Origin: Metallyticus violacea
Lineage: Eukaryota; Arthropoda; Insecta; Mantodea; Metallyticidae
Assembly (NCBI GenBank): GCA_030762175.1
Contig: CM060833.1
Location: 171,478,501-171,542,500, forward strand
Length of the DNA stretch: 64,000 bases
Direction of reading: 5' to 3'
A program made the position numbers and the translations under genes. Shown piece by piece: positions 11,861 to 21,660 of the stretch. The notes under the pieces are model-generated. The model saw only the letters and a program-made list of their open reading frames with translations. It did no database searches and was not told the origin of the DNA. Positions within the stretch are counted from its first letter, which is position 1. Each line of letters begins with the position of its first letter.

Positions 11861-12200
11861 TAAAAGCTACTCAACAATATATTTACTTATGGTATACCCT
11901 TTTTGAGGAGCAAGTTTATCGTCTATGGTCTTTAAACGGCAAAAAAAATAATAAGGATAATTTACCACCTCATGCTTTCAGTAAACAAATTTTTAAGGAA
12001 TTAGATGTTTTAATATTAACTTCCATATACACATATATTAGAAAGTGTAACTTTTGTACATAATAATAAACATTTTTTTAGAAATAATGAAGATTATCAT
12101 GTGCATTACATTAGATCAGGTGAGCTAATACACTTACAATATCACAGACTTATAAAAAATAGATATAAAAAATGCAATTCTATTTAATAAATTACTAAAC
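11861..12200 (+). mobile_element. Old LINE C-terminal fragment shared by both arms
   Basis: Very degraded here, but it aligns with the minus-strand copy at 25925-26114 plus 20980-21240, which reads NVLGYGILFWKDASLSSIVF, then KWQKKILRII, then NNEDYHVHYTKS. That is the C-terminal region after the reverse transcriptase in CR1/jockey-type LINEs. It was present before the inverted duplication. Confidence 0.65.
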
Positions 12201-12379
12201 TCATTTAAATGCATTTTAAGCATTGTGTAAAGTGTAAAAAACAATTTTTATATAATGGAAGAATTCTTGGAAACTAAATTATAGAGTTAGATATGCGTAT
12301 ATAATATAAGTGTAATTATATATTAATAAACTGATGTAGCCAGATGTAAACTGTATATAACTGGCAAATATAAAATGAA

Positions 12380-12840
12380 TATAAAGGAAAGGAAGGTGAA
12401 GGAAATCTATGTAATTATAGAGGAATATCATTGCTCTCTAATTTTGATAGAAAGAATAAAATGCTGAGCAGAGACTAATAAAAGATTGCCATTTCAGTCA
12501 GGATTAAGAAAGGGTAGAGCAACAATGAATAATGGTATGATTATTAAAACATTAAATTGAAAATGCTTGTTATTAAAACATGGCAAGCTGTACACTGTAT
12601 ATGTAGATTTTTGAGAAAGCTTATGAAATAATTATGAGAGAAGTGTTATGGTATAAATTGAGAAAGAAGGAGCTAACTGCAGAAATGGCTGGAATACAAA
12701 AGTTATAATTATGTTTCTGTATCAAATGTGACAGGAGCAAGACATGCAGAAATAAGTGTTAAAATTAAGGCCAATCATTTTAGCCTGTTTATACATATTA
12801 TGTTAGGTTTAAAAGATATCAATAGAATGTGCCAATAAAT
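12380..12840 (+). mobile_element. LINE-A reverse transcriptase fragment
   Basis: The + strand frame reads EGNLCNYRGISLLSNFDRK, then FQSGLRKGRATMNN, then KLYTVYVDFEK-like, the N-terminal RT blocks of a non-LTR element, with frameshifts. The copy ends in an ATAAATGATGATGATT tail near 12833. No trace of it was seen in the right arm. Confidence 0.75.
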
Positions 12841-12847
12841 GATGATG

Positions 12848-12901
12848 ATTGAAATCATTGTGTGACTGAGTCGAACTAAATACTGTTATTGCTCCACTTA
12901 A
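12848..12901 (-). repeat. PLE terminal fragment
   Basis: ATCATTGTGTGACTGAGTCG..GCTCCACTTA is the outer terminal segment seen at 6110, 52640 and 53470. Only about 50 bp remain. Confidence 0.6.
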
Positions 12902-13267
12902 GTATAATCCTTATTTCAAGAGTAGGGATTCAAAATGCCGAGGGGGAAAAAAATACTAAGGTCATGGCTATTAAAATTGTACTTAGGAAGCCATAGAAAA
13001 TGGAATCATAATATAATTTATTAGAATTTACATATACAATTAAAGGTGATCAAATAGGATTACTCTCCTTCATTCTTGTAAGCAAGAGTGCCTGTAAAGG
13101 AGTGCTGTTAAAAAAATCTCATATCTCAGGAGCAGCATCTCATTAATGACATGACATGACTTGAGAATTCTTACAGCCAATACATGAGTGAACCAAATAA
13201 GTCTTGTACTGTGCACAATATCATACTGTTAGGAAATTTAGATGTAGTAACGAAAGAGTATGAACAC
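12902..13267. other. No gene seen
   Basis: AT-rich left-arm-only sequence. No motif recognised. Confidence 0.5.
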
Positions 13268-13280
13268 GAAAATATTAAAT

Positions 13281-14330
13281 ATTGTACTTACGAAGCTGTT
13301 GACAATGGAGTGGTGATATATCCTAAACTTAGGTATTCATTTTTTACACTAAACTCCACTTACTTACATAAAAGTAAGACACGTTTTGGGAGAAACTCTC
13401 CCATCTTCATTGCTCACAGAACCACCGTTACTTGAAACAATGGCTAGACAAACGGATGTTCCTGTGGTGGCCTCTGTTGGTTGAAGTACCATTTATTTAA
13501 AAATTATAAGAAATGGAGATTGTTTGAATTTTGGAATTTATAGAAAAGAAACACACACAGAAAATTACATATAAAATGAGAGTTATAACCCCATTCCACA
13601 TAAATATGCAGTGTTTCACAGTTTGGCACACAGTTTGATCAATATTTCACTCACAGAAGCAGAGTACAAAATAGAATACCAACAAATACTAAAGGCAGCT
13701 ATAATGAATGGTTTCAACAAAGACACAGTGATAAAAATTATCAATAAATCTAAAAGATAAAATGGGATAAGGGAAGTTTCCACACTGAAAAACACAAAAG
13801 AAGAATACAAATTCAAAAGTTTCATCTACCATCCAATTTACCATAAGTTCAAGAAAATTTTCAAAGAACATGGGATAATGTTAGCCCCAAAGAACAGATA
13901 TAATATCAAGAATTTATTAGGTTGCACAATAAAAGACTCCATACCAACAGAACAGAAATCAGGAATTTACGAAATAAAATGTGCAGATTGTGAACAGAGC
14001 AAAACAAAGAGGAATTTGGAAATTCGAAGGAAAGAACATTTTAGGAATATTCGGTTTGAACAAGTGGATAAATAAGCAGTAGCAGCTTACTTTTGGACCT
14101 AAAATCGGGAATTAAACTGCTGAAACATCTTCACAACCCATTGGAGTTATCCACTTGGAAAAAAATTTCATATTAAAAAATAGAGAAAACCTAATAAATT
14201 TCAAGTTTCCTCCTATGGATGAACTTAGCAGCTTCCTACTTCAACCAACAGAGGCCACCACAGGGACGTGTCTTACTTTTATGTAAGTAAGTGGAGTTTA
14301 ATATAAATAATTTACCTAAGTTTAGGATAT
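13281..14330 (+). mobile_element. PLE partial copy, 13-bp TSD
   Basis: Flanked by GAAAATATTAAAT at 13268-13280 and 14331-14343. It starts with an inverted terminal piece (13281-13500, minus orientation) followed by a + strand body. The body has a broken frame with NPIPHKYAVF-like text near 13590, then ITYH-like connector text, then the first part of the GIY-YIG domain (KSGIYEIKCADCEQS near 13957-14000). The YIG segment is missing: CEQS runs straight into KTKRNLEIRRKEHFRNIR. Later frames are broken by stops. The hammerhead region at its left end is degenerate. It is a non-functional fossil. Confidence 0.85.
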
Positions 14331-14453
14331 GAAAATATTAAATTTAAATTGTATAAAATATAGTGAACTTTTGTAACAGTGGTGTCAATTATTAACATTT
14401 AAGAGAAATTGAGTCATGATAGTAACATACACACCACTAAAATTGAATTAAAT

Positions 14454-14495
14454 GGAAGACTAGTTTCGGGAGCCATCGCTCCTATCATCAGTTCC
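14454..14495 (-). ncRNA. Hammerhead ribozyme motif
   Basis: Minus strand: GGAA (stem I), CTGATGA, stem II GGAGC-GATG-GCTCC, GAAA, palindromic stem III CTAG, T-C, TTCC (stem I partner). Fully consensus core. Confidence 0.83.
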
Positions 14496-14524
14496 TGGTC
14501 GACAGCGAGGCCGGCAGTCGACCA

Positions 14525-14566
14525 GGAACTGATGATAGGAGCGATGGCTCCCAAAACTAGTCTTCC
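14525..14566 (+). ncRNA. Hammerhead motif with a damaged core
   Basis: Same layout as its mirror partner, but the GAAA core is AAAA (G12 to A), a change expected to abolish cleavage. CTGATGA, stem II and stem I remain. Confidence 0.7.
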
Positions 14567-14647
14567 ATTTAATTCAATTTTAGTGGTGTGTATGTTACTA
14601 TCACGACTCAATTTCTCTTAAATATTAAATTTAAAACTAATTTTGTG

Positions 14648-14860
14648 TTGGAACTCATACAGTGAAGCAACTAATATATTCTTAAATAGCTAGTGAGTGG
14701 CTTTAATATTCTTATGTTTCACTTACCATTGAATTATACAGAACATGTTCCACAGGCCTTTGCCCATATCATCAGCTGTATAATTCAATGGTAAGTGGAG
14801 CACAAGAGTATTAAAGTGACTCATTAGCTATTTAAGAATGAAAATATTGTTTCTCCATCA
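14648..14860. repeat. PLE terminal palindrome, degenerate hammerhead
   Basis: ACCATTGAATTATACAG is mirrored as CTGTATAATTCAATGGT around 14726-14794. It begins with GGAACTCATACAGTGAAGC, the PLE tail in reverse. On the minus strand CTGATGA is followed by a weak stem and GGAAC in place of GAAAC. Confidence 0.7.
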
Positions 14861-15044
14861 ACACAGGCACTACTCTTATTTGTGGCTGGACTTTGCTGCT
14901 TATAAGAATGAGTGATATGAGTCATTCTTGTAAGCAGCATTCTCGCAAGCTAACATTGGCAAACCTCTCTCCTCTTTTATGCATTATATGCTCTCCTTGT
15001 GCCAGTGAAAGTGAGCAAATCATACTGCCAAGGTATGAGTGAGA

Positions 15045-15125
15045 CTGAAGGCTTATTTGACAGGCTTTATATACAACATTAGGACATGTTTCAAGGGCAA
15101 ATTGCTCCCATGGTCAGATGTTGAC
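15045..15125 (-). repeat. PLE terminal fragment
   Basis: The minus strand has CTGACCA (from CTGANGA), a stem and GAAACATGTCC, a decayed hammerhead-bearing PLE end related to the one at 53660-53715. Confidence 0.5.
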
Positions 15126-15129
15126 AGAT

Positions 15130-15880
15130 ATCTCCCCTTAGTTAATGCCAACATTTCTTTACTATTAAAATAATACCTAAGTAAATAAAATAATCTAACA
15201 AATGTATTTCTTTATCCACCTCAAATCACATCTCTGGTTTGTCATTTCTTAACTTCCTTAAACATCATTACTATATTCTAATAGAATTTATTAAATTTTT
15301 TAACATTAACAATAAAAACATTAGGATATATTTTGGGATAACATGGCTATCATTATCTGCTGTTATCCCACTCCAGTTTCGTCAAATTTTTCTGTTAACA
15401 ATAATCTTATCTGTTTCTGATTAATCATCAATGAAAATACTGGGAGTTGGAAATTTTTTCTCTAACTGCATGTTAGGGATACACTGCTCAAGGCAATCCA
15501 TCATACAATTTTCTCCTGCAATTATTTGTATTATTTTTTTGTTACATAACAGTTGTTAATAAATATGCTGTGTTCTAATGCTTATTTCATATTAGGCATA
15601 ATAACTCATACCACAATACACAAATCCTAACAAAAAGTTCTTACAGAGTATAAGCTGCGTTCCACATGTTGCTTCCATAAAGCCATTAAACAACTCAATT
15701 CCAGCAGTTGCAGCTGATTCAACTACACAATGAAGGTCAACTGTTTCTTGCAAATGGAATGAAGGTTTGCTTATTCATTGCAATGAGTACACTGCATAAG
15801 GCAGGTACCAGACAATTACAAAACTAATTCACCAGCCCTGAAAATGTTATATTAATATTGTGACATTAGAATTGGTTAAA
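15130..15880. other. No gene seen
   Basis: Left-arm-only sequence with no recognisable coding or RNA feature. Confidence 0.5.
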
Positions 15881-16106
15881 ATTAGGTAAACTGCTGGAAA
15901 CAACTCAAAGCAGAATTGTTTATTTAGCGCAAGTTTTACAACAATTATTACTAATAAAATTTCCATGTACACTAGTGAGACATTGATACATCAAAGATTT
16001 ACCGTCATAAACACATGTGTTAAAAACATATGCAAATGTTTTAGTGCTAAAAATATACAAAGAATTGTTTCTATTAATGATACTATACTATGTTTTTGCT
16101 TCTTAC

Positions 16107-16264
16107 CTTTAATTCAGGATTATGAGCAGCATCACAGAAATTTTCCCCACCAGTTTCTGGTTCTTTCAACTCAAGTGAACATGTATAAGCATCCTCTAGT
16201 TCTTCTTTAATGTCTAGAATGACATTCATTTTCTTAGACACTTTTTATTCATAAACGTCTTACA
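16107..16264 (-). CDS. Left-copy zinc-finger gene, leader exon 1 (start codon at 16229)
   Basis: Exon between a TTTTACAG acceptor and an AAG|GTAAGAAG donor on the minus strand. ATG at 16229-16227 opens 41 codons: MNVILDIKEELEDAYTCSLE, then LKEPETGGENFCDAAHNPEL and a final K. An upstream ATG in the exon is closed by a stop within eight codons. The exon differs from its + strand mirror copy (20532-20654) by a single residue (Asn for Ser), and the flanking introns are almost identical too. It ends in phase 0 and so can join 5298-5438. It is probably transcribed, but whether this copy reaches a zinc-finger array cannot be seen here. Confidence 0.75.
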
Positions 16265-16589
16265 CTGTAAAAGAAGAAAATATAACATTATTTGCAATGA
16301 AAGTATAAAATCTGAGTATAAAGCAGAGCATGAGCAACGGTGAACATAGCAAAATGTTGGGCTGATAATAGAAATGTGCCTTTTCAAAAAAAATTCATTT
16401 GTCACATTAATTTCAAATTAGTGAAGTGCATGGCTATTTCTGTTTAGATCAGTGCAAACATGTGAAGTTACAAATTGATGTGGGATACTACATGTTTGCA
16501 TGAGGCACCTGAGGTATGACCTATACATAGCAGCATTGATCCAGTGGAAATAGGCGACATTTGATACAAGACAATTGATATTTACAATA

Positions 16590-17600
16590 GGTAAACAGCA
16601 CTTGCAAGATGGCAACAACTCTGAGTGAATGTGCAGCCCTCAAATAGTGTTCGGTTGTTGATTTCTGCCAACAAAATGTATGGCATCAAAGAATATTGAT
16701 AAAGAAATGCTTCCCATCTAAGGTGAGAAGTGCCCGTTGCAGAGTTTGGTGCAGAAGTTCCCCAAAAGATGGACACAAATCAAATATGAACACTGCATAG
16801 GGTGACCAGCAAAGATGGCCAGACTGGCGAATTTGCTATGAGCTGAAGACTTAATCCAAGAAGACAGAAGGGTAACTATAGACACTATGACCTTTGCTGT
16901 TGGTTGTTCACACAGAATGGCCATCTCAGATTTTCACTATGTTTGTGCATTATTGGTATTGTGCATGCTGATCCTGCAACACAAAATGCAAAGAACGGGT
17001 CTGGCATTACATCTCAATTGTTACCATAATGAATTTGCCGATGCAAATTATCACAGGTAATGGTTTTAGGTTCACCATTACCAACCCCAAAGCATGTGCC
17101 AATAGAGTGAAAACATTGTGCATCATCTGTGAAAAAAAGGTTTAGTGACACCATCTGCCAAGAAAGTGATGCTTACATCTGGGATCACTCACTGCATTCT
17201 AGCATCAAGGTCAAATTATAAATGCTAACTGCTACTTCATTAAACTTTAAGGCCATTCAACAGCAATAATCAGGACTTCTCACTGAAAATGTATTGCTCT
17301 AGAAATGCACATCCTCATACTACCAACAAGACAAATGAGATACTGCAAAATTTAAAAAGGGAAGTCCTCGAGCACCCCCTGTATAGACCTGTCCTTGCTT
17401 CAAGTGACTTCAATTTTTTGGCCCTAAAAACAATATTTTATGAGTGAACATTTTTCTGATGAAGATGTAGAAAGAGAAGTCATTTCATGGTTCCAACATC
17501 AGCCCAAAGAATTTTATGCTGCTGGATTCCAGGGGCTATCTTACTTAATGACTGTTTCTAAGTTGAGACTATAAAGAAGTGGACTTAAAAATATATTCCA
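16590..17600 (+). mobile_element. Decayed mariner (SETMAR-like transposase), left arm
   Basis: Across several frames the + strand gives MATTLSECAALK, then EMLP..GEKCPLQSL (the mariner N-terminus), then HPLYRPVLASSDFNFLA, then HFSDEDVEREVISWF and QPKEFYAAGFQGL, which are the conserved C-terminal blocks of mariner transposases. Stops and frameshifts throughout make it non-functional. The same fossil lies mirrored at 19010-20190, so it was already inserted upstream of the zinc-finger leader exon when the region was duplicated. Confidence 0.8.
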
Positions 17601-17835
17601 ACTTCAAAAGTTCGGTGATTCTTTTTGTCTTAAGGTGTACAATGCATCATTTTATTTGGCATTCTTTTCTGAGCAGTATTTTTCAATTTCTTAACTAATT
17701 TAGAACACATAATAAGAATCATTCAAAGTATATTTACTTTACCTATATTTGTATAGAGTAAGGAAAGTACATAATACAACATTTAAATTTACCACTGGAT
17801 ACTTGCAACCATATACTCCAAACTATAACAGTAAT

Positions 17836-18790
17836 ATCTGCTCTAATTCTCCTGTAATTAAACTATACATATTGTTACAGCTAACTATATGTATACTCAC
17901 TTTATGGTAAAGTAACTGCTTCAGGATAAAGTCATCAGCTATTTATGCCCTTCTTTCACTTAAGTAATTTACTACTTCTAAAAACATTAATACTACATCT
18001 ATTAGATGTCTCCCATCTTTTCTCTTCCTACAACTCCCTACTCTTAAGATCACGTCTGTTATACTTTGTACAATTTGTGCTTCTAGTAATATTCAATTAT
18101 TTATTTACAACTTATAAATATCTTACCTTAAAGAAACTTGAACCCGTGTCAATTCGGTTCCAACCCAAGCGTGCAGACCATTACGCTACAAGAATCATGC
18201 TAAAGATGATTTTAGAGGTCCCTCATATAGCATCTAATGCTAATTCAAATTATAAAGTAAAGTAATCTAACCTAAAATCTATCTATATTTATTAAAAGTG
18301 CCCAGAACTTACTAAATGAATTACAAATATGCAAAATAATTTATATAATAAGGAAAAAAATAATATTATGGCCTTATATGCAATGTAGCAACATAAATAG
18401 CATTCCACCGGACTAATTGATGACATCAGTCATTATTTATTGATGCCATCAGTTTTATTATTTATCGATGCAGACCATATGTATTAAAAGAACATATAAA
18501 TTAATACCCTTAATTTCATACAGTTCAGTGATAGTTTTTAGTCTGCAAGAATTAGCGAAATCAAATGGTTTTTCATTCTTTTCGGGTTATTTATATTTGG
18601 TGCTTTTCTGGTGTTTTTGGGGCATGAATTTTGCGCTTTCTCATGTTTAGAGTTGGCAACTCTGTTAGTGGCAGATCTGAGAAACATAAACATAAATGGT
18701 TTATCTATCTATTCTCAAACGACTCTTTAGTGAATTCGACAAAAAGAGAAGTAAAATTACAAGAATCGAACAAGACATAAAAGGTGAATA
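17836..18790. promoter_or_regulatory. Centre of the inverted duplication; candidate bidirectional promoter region
   Basis: About 1 kb of unpaired sequence between the arms, the only place from which both head-to-head gene copies could be transcribed. On the right, a candidate untranslated exon ends at CCAGAG|GTAAATT (donor at 18846). Its mirror on the left ends at a GTAAATTT donor (17792-17791 on the minus strand). Both untranslated exons precede leader exons that begin with a splice acceptor, so an upstream exon is required. No clear TATA box was identified. A SINE-3 copy fills 17945-18420. Promoter function is inferred from layout only. Confidence 0.4.
17945..18420 (-). repeat. SINE-3 (tRNA-like head)
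   Basis: Minus-strand tRNA-like core near 18210-18135 with TAGCGTAATGGTCTGCACG (box A-like) and CACGGGTTCAAGTTTC (box B-like). The whole region aligns with 47320-47790. Confidence 0.65.
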
Positions 18791-19009
18791 CTCGACCATA
18801 TTCTAAAGTATTTCATTCGGAGTTCGTGGTCGCAACTCTCCAGAGGTAAATTTAGATGTTGCGTTATGTACTTCGCTTACCCTATACAAATAAAGATGAA
18901 GTTAATATACTCTCAATGATTCTTATTATGTGTTCTAAATTTGTTAATACATTGGAAATTACTCCCCAGAAATGGATACTAAATGAAATTATGCAATGTG
19001 CACCTTAAG

Positions 19010-20190
19010 ACAAAAAGAGTTACTGACTTTCGAATAGTCTCGACTTAAAAAGTCATTAAGTAAGTGAGAAATGAATGTAGAACTTAAATAAATAATAAAA
19101 AATTATTTTTACTACTCAGCATAGTCTTCCTGTACATTGAGACACTTGTCCCAACATTTCACAAGTCCCTGGATTCCAGCTATATAAAATTCTTTGGGCT
19201 GGCGTTAGAACCACGCAATGATTTCCCTTTCTGCATCTTCATCAGAAAAATGTTCACCCATAAGATACTGTTTTAGAGAGCCAAAAAATGGAAGTCTCTT
19301 GAAGCAAGGCCAGGTCAATACAGTACATGCTCAAGAATTTCCCACTTTAAATTTGTCTTGTTGGTAGTATGAGGATGTGCATTTCTAGAGCAACACAGTC
19401 CTGATCGTTTCTGTTGAATGGCCATACAAAGTTTAAGAAAGTTATTACAGTAACAGTTGGCATTTACAACTTATCTTTGAGGCTAGAATGCAGTGAGCAT
19501 TATGCCTTCGTGATCCCAAATGTCACCATTACTTTCGTGGTAAACGGTGTCACTAAATCTTTTTTTAACAGATGATGCACGATATTTTCACTCTACTGGC
19601 ACATGCTTTGGGATTGGTAATGGTGAACCCAAAACCATTACCTGTGATAATTTGTATCGGCAAATTCATTGTAACAATTGAGATGAAATGCCAGACCTGT
19701 TCTTTGCATTTTGTGTTGTAGGATCAGCATGAACAATACCAATAATGCACAAACTTTGTGAAAATCTAACTAAGATGGCCATTCTGTGGGATCAGCATGC
19801 ACAATACCAATAATGCACAAACTTTGTGAAAATCTAACTGAGATGGCTATTTTGTGTGAACAACCAACAGCAAAGGCCATAGTGTCTATAGGTACCCTTC
19901 TGTCTGCTTGGTCTTCAACTCATAGCAAATTCGCCAATCTGGCCATCTTTGCTGGTCACCCTATGCAGTGTTCATATTTGATTTGTGTCCATCTTTTGGG
20001 GAACTTCTGCACCAAACTCTGCAACGGGCACTTCTCACCTTAGATGGGAAGCATTTCTTTATCAATATTCTTTGATGCCATACATTTTGTTGGCAGAAAT
20101 CAACAACCGAACACTATTTGAGGGCTGCACATTCACTCAGAGTTGTTGCCATCTTGCAAGTGCTGTTTACCTATTGTAAATATCAATTGT
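19010..20190 (-). mobile_element. Decayed mariner (SETMAR-like transposase), right arm
   Basis: Mirror of 16590-17600. The minus strand reads MATTLSECAALK at its start and GEHFSDEDAEREIIAWF, QPKEFYIAGIQGL and KCWDKCLNVQEDYAE at its end, with stops in between. The C-terminus is better preserved here than in the left arm. A 68-bp tandem duplication (19721-19788 and 19789-19856) is private to this copy. Confidence 0.82.
19721..19856. repeat. 68-bp tandem duplication in the right-arm mariner
   Basis: GGATCAGCATG begins at 19721 and again at 19789, and the two 68-bp units differ at a few positions. The left arm has one unit. Confidence 0.85.
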
Positions 20191-20496
20191 CTTGTGTCAA
20201 ATGTCGCCTATTTCCACTGGATCAATGTTGCTATGTATAGGTCATACCTCAGGTGCCTCATGCAAACATGTAGTATCCCACATCAATTTGTAACTTCACA
20301 TGTTTGCACTGATCTAAACAGAAATAGCCATGCACTTCACTAATTTGAAATTAATGTGACAACTGAATTTTTTTTGAAAAGGCACATTTGTATTATCAGC
20401 CCAACATTTTGCTATGCACACCATTGCTCATGCTCTGCTTTATACTCAGATTTTATACTTTCATTGCAAATAATGTTATATTTTCTTCTTTTACAG

Positions 20497-20654
20497 TGTA
20501 AGAAGTTTATGAATAAAAAGTGTCTAAGAAAATGAATGTCATTCTAGACATTAAAGAAGAACTAGAGGATGCTTATACATGTTCACTTGAGTTGAAAGAA
20601 CCAGAAACTGGTGGGGAAAATTTCTGTGATGCTGCTCATAGTCCTGAATTAAAG
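20497..20654 (+). CDS. C2H2 zinc-finger gene, coding exon 1 (start at 20532)
   Basis: The exon follows a polypyrimidine-TTTTACAG acceptor, so an untranslated exon lies upstream (candidate ending at 18845). Translation starts at 20532: MNVILDIKEELEDAYTCSLE, LKEPETGGENFCDAAHSPEL, K, then AAG|GTAAGA in phase 0. The first ATG in the exon (20510) is closed after eight codons, so 20532 is preferred. The peptide is acidic with an IKEEL motif, as in leaders of arthropod C2H2 genes. It resembles the next coding exon (shared pattern IKEEL..Y..LK.PET..DA), pointing to exon duplication within the gene. The leader's function is not known to me. Confidence 0.8.
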
Positions 20655-20979
20655 GTAAGAAGCAAAAACATAGTATAGTATCATTAATAGAAACAATTCT
20701 TTGTATATTTTTAGCACTAAAACATTTGTATATGTTTTTAACACATGTGTTTATGACGGTAAATCTTTGATGTATCAATGTCTCACTAGTGTACATGGAA
20801 ATTTATTAGTAATAATTGTTGTAAAACTTGTGCTAAATAAACAATTTTATGCAAAAGAACAATATTTACAAAGGTACAGAAAGTTGTAAAATTGTAGATG
20901 AAATACAAGAGAGGTTAGAACAGCTTTGTGCATCTGCTCCTTTTAATAATCTCTTGCATAAGCCTTATGTTATAATTGC

Positions 20980-21240
20980 TCTATGCAAAGAAAGTATGTT
21001 GGAACTCATTCAAAAGTCTTTCAGTTATAACACCGCCTTCTTGATCCATGCTATTTACAATACTCAGGAACATTAACAACATGTTAACTAACATTATGCT
21101 CGAAAAGCTTGCTAGAATGCAGAAGTAACATCTGTTGATGAAACTCCTTGAATGTATTAACCCAGCTGATTTAGTGTAATGTACATGATAATCTTCATTA
21201 TTTCTAATAAACTGTTTATTTATTATTATGAACAAAAGAT
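20980..21240 (-). mobile_element. Old LINE C-terminus, distal half (split by PLE insertion)
   Basis: The minus strand reads NNEDYHVHYTKSAGLIHSRS, typical text near the end of CR1/jockey-like LINE proteins. It continues from 26114-25925 on the other side of the nested PLE insertion. The same fossil is in the left arm at 11861-12200, uninterrupted. Confidence 0.65.
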
Positions 21241-21250
21241 ACAGTTTCTA

Positions 21251-21272
21251 ATATATATATATATATATATAA
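21251..21272. repeat. (TA)n microsatellite
   Basis: About eleven TA units at the left edge of the nested PLE stack. Confidence 0.9.
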
Positions 21273-21660
21273 ATTAACAGTAATAATAAAAGTAGATAAG
21301 GATAAAGCACTTAAAGTCACACTTGAAATTGCAAAGACCATTTATATAAAAGAAAAATAAAGTAACACTATTAACAATGTAACAAATTAACAGTAATTAT
21401 AAAAGCAGAAAAGGATAAAACACTAAGATAAAGTCACACTTGAATGATAGCTGTCATCCCTTGCATATCAAAAGATCTATTCCTTTTTCTCTTTCAATCC
21501 GTGGTCATCATCTTTGTAACAACTTTTCATCTCTTGACAAGTAAATTAAAAACCTAGCTCAAAAGTTCCAAGACCAAAATTATCCTTCCTCTCTTTTAAA
21601 ATCCTGTATAATCCCATCGCATGCAAACCTAAAACTTCTAACAAGAACTTCATTAACCTT

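Larger units (their letters stand above)
14349..14620. mobile_element. Short palindromic PLE-derived element with two hammerheads
   Basis: A 272-bp insertion flanked by AATATTAAATTTAAA at 14334-14348 and 14621-14635, inserted directly at the end of the preceding PLE. The inner 14400-14620 is a near-perfect palindrome with a short loop. It is the same family as 40248-40505. It has no coding capacity, since open frames on both strands are mirror images created by the palindrome. Confidence 0.87.
4958..17835. repeat. Left arm of a large imperfect inverted duplication
   Basis: This arm is the reverse complement, in order, of 18790-29178. Matched blocks read by eye (left / right) are: 4980-5440 / 28682-29170; 5985-6090 plus 7380-7430 / 28100-28270; 7735-7780 / 27700-27760; 9640-9830 / 27430-27640; 10270-10545 / 26560-27000; 11470-12130 / 21130-21240 plus 25925-26480; 15880-17835 / 18790-20845. 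Similarity stops near 4958 (right partner 29178). Sequence private to this arm includes 6099-7369, about 7880-9620, 10550-11360 and 12140-15880. Two leader exons of a zinc-finger gene lie on its minus strand. Confidence 0.88.

Noticed and set aside
14409..14621. Open frames of 65-70 codons on both strands with nearly the same protein
   Set aside because: They arise because the sequence is a palindrome; each strand reads the same DNA. No start context or homologue. The same applies to 40254-40448.
18480..18650. 60-codon frame in the centre of the palindrome as a possible gene
   Set aside because: Hydrophobic, no motif, and lies where an untranslated first exon or promoter is more likely.
19786..20343. 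Overlapping 64-85-codon frames repeated at 16418-16924
   Set aside because: Their repetition looks like conservation but comes from the inverted duplication. They are antisense to the decayed mariner transposase.
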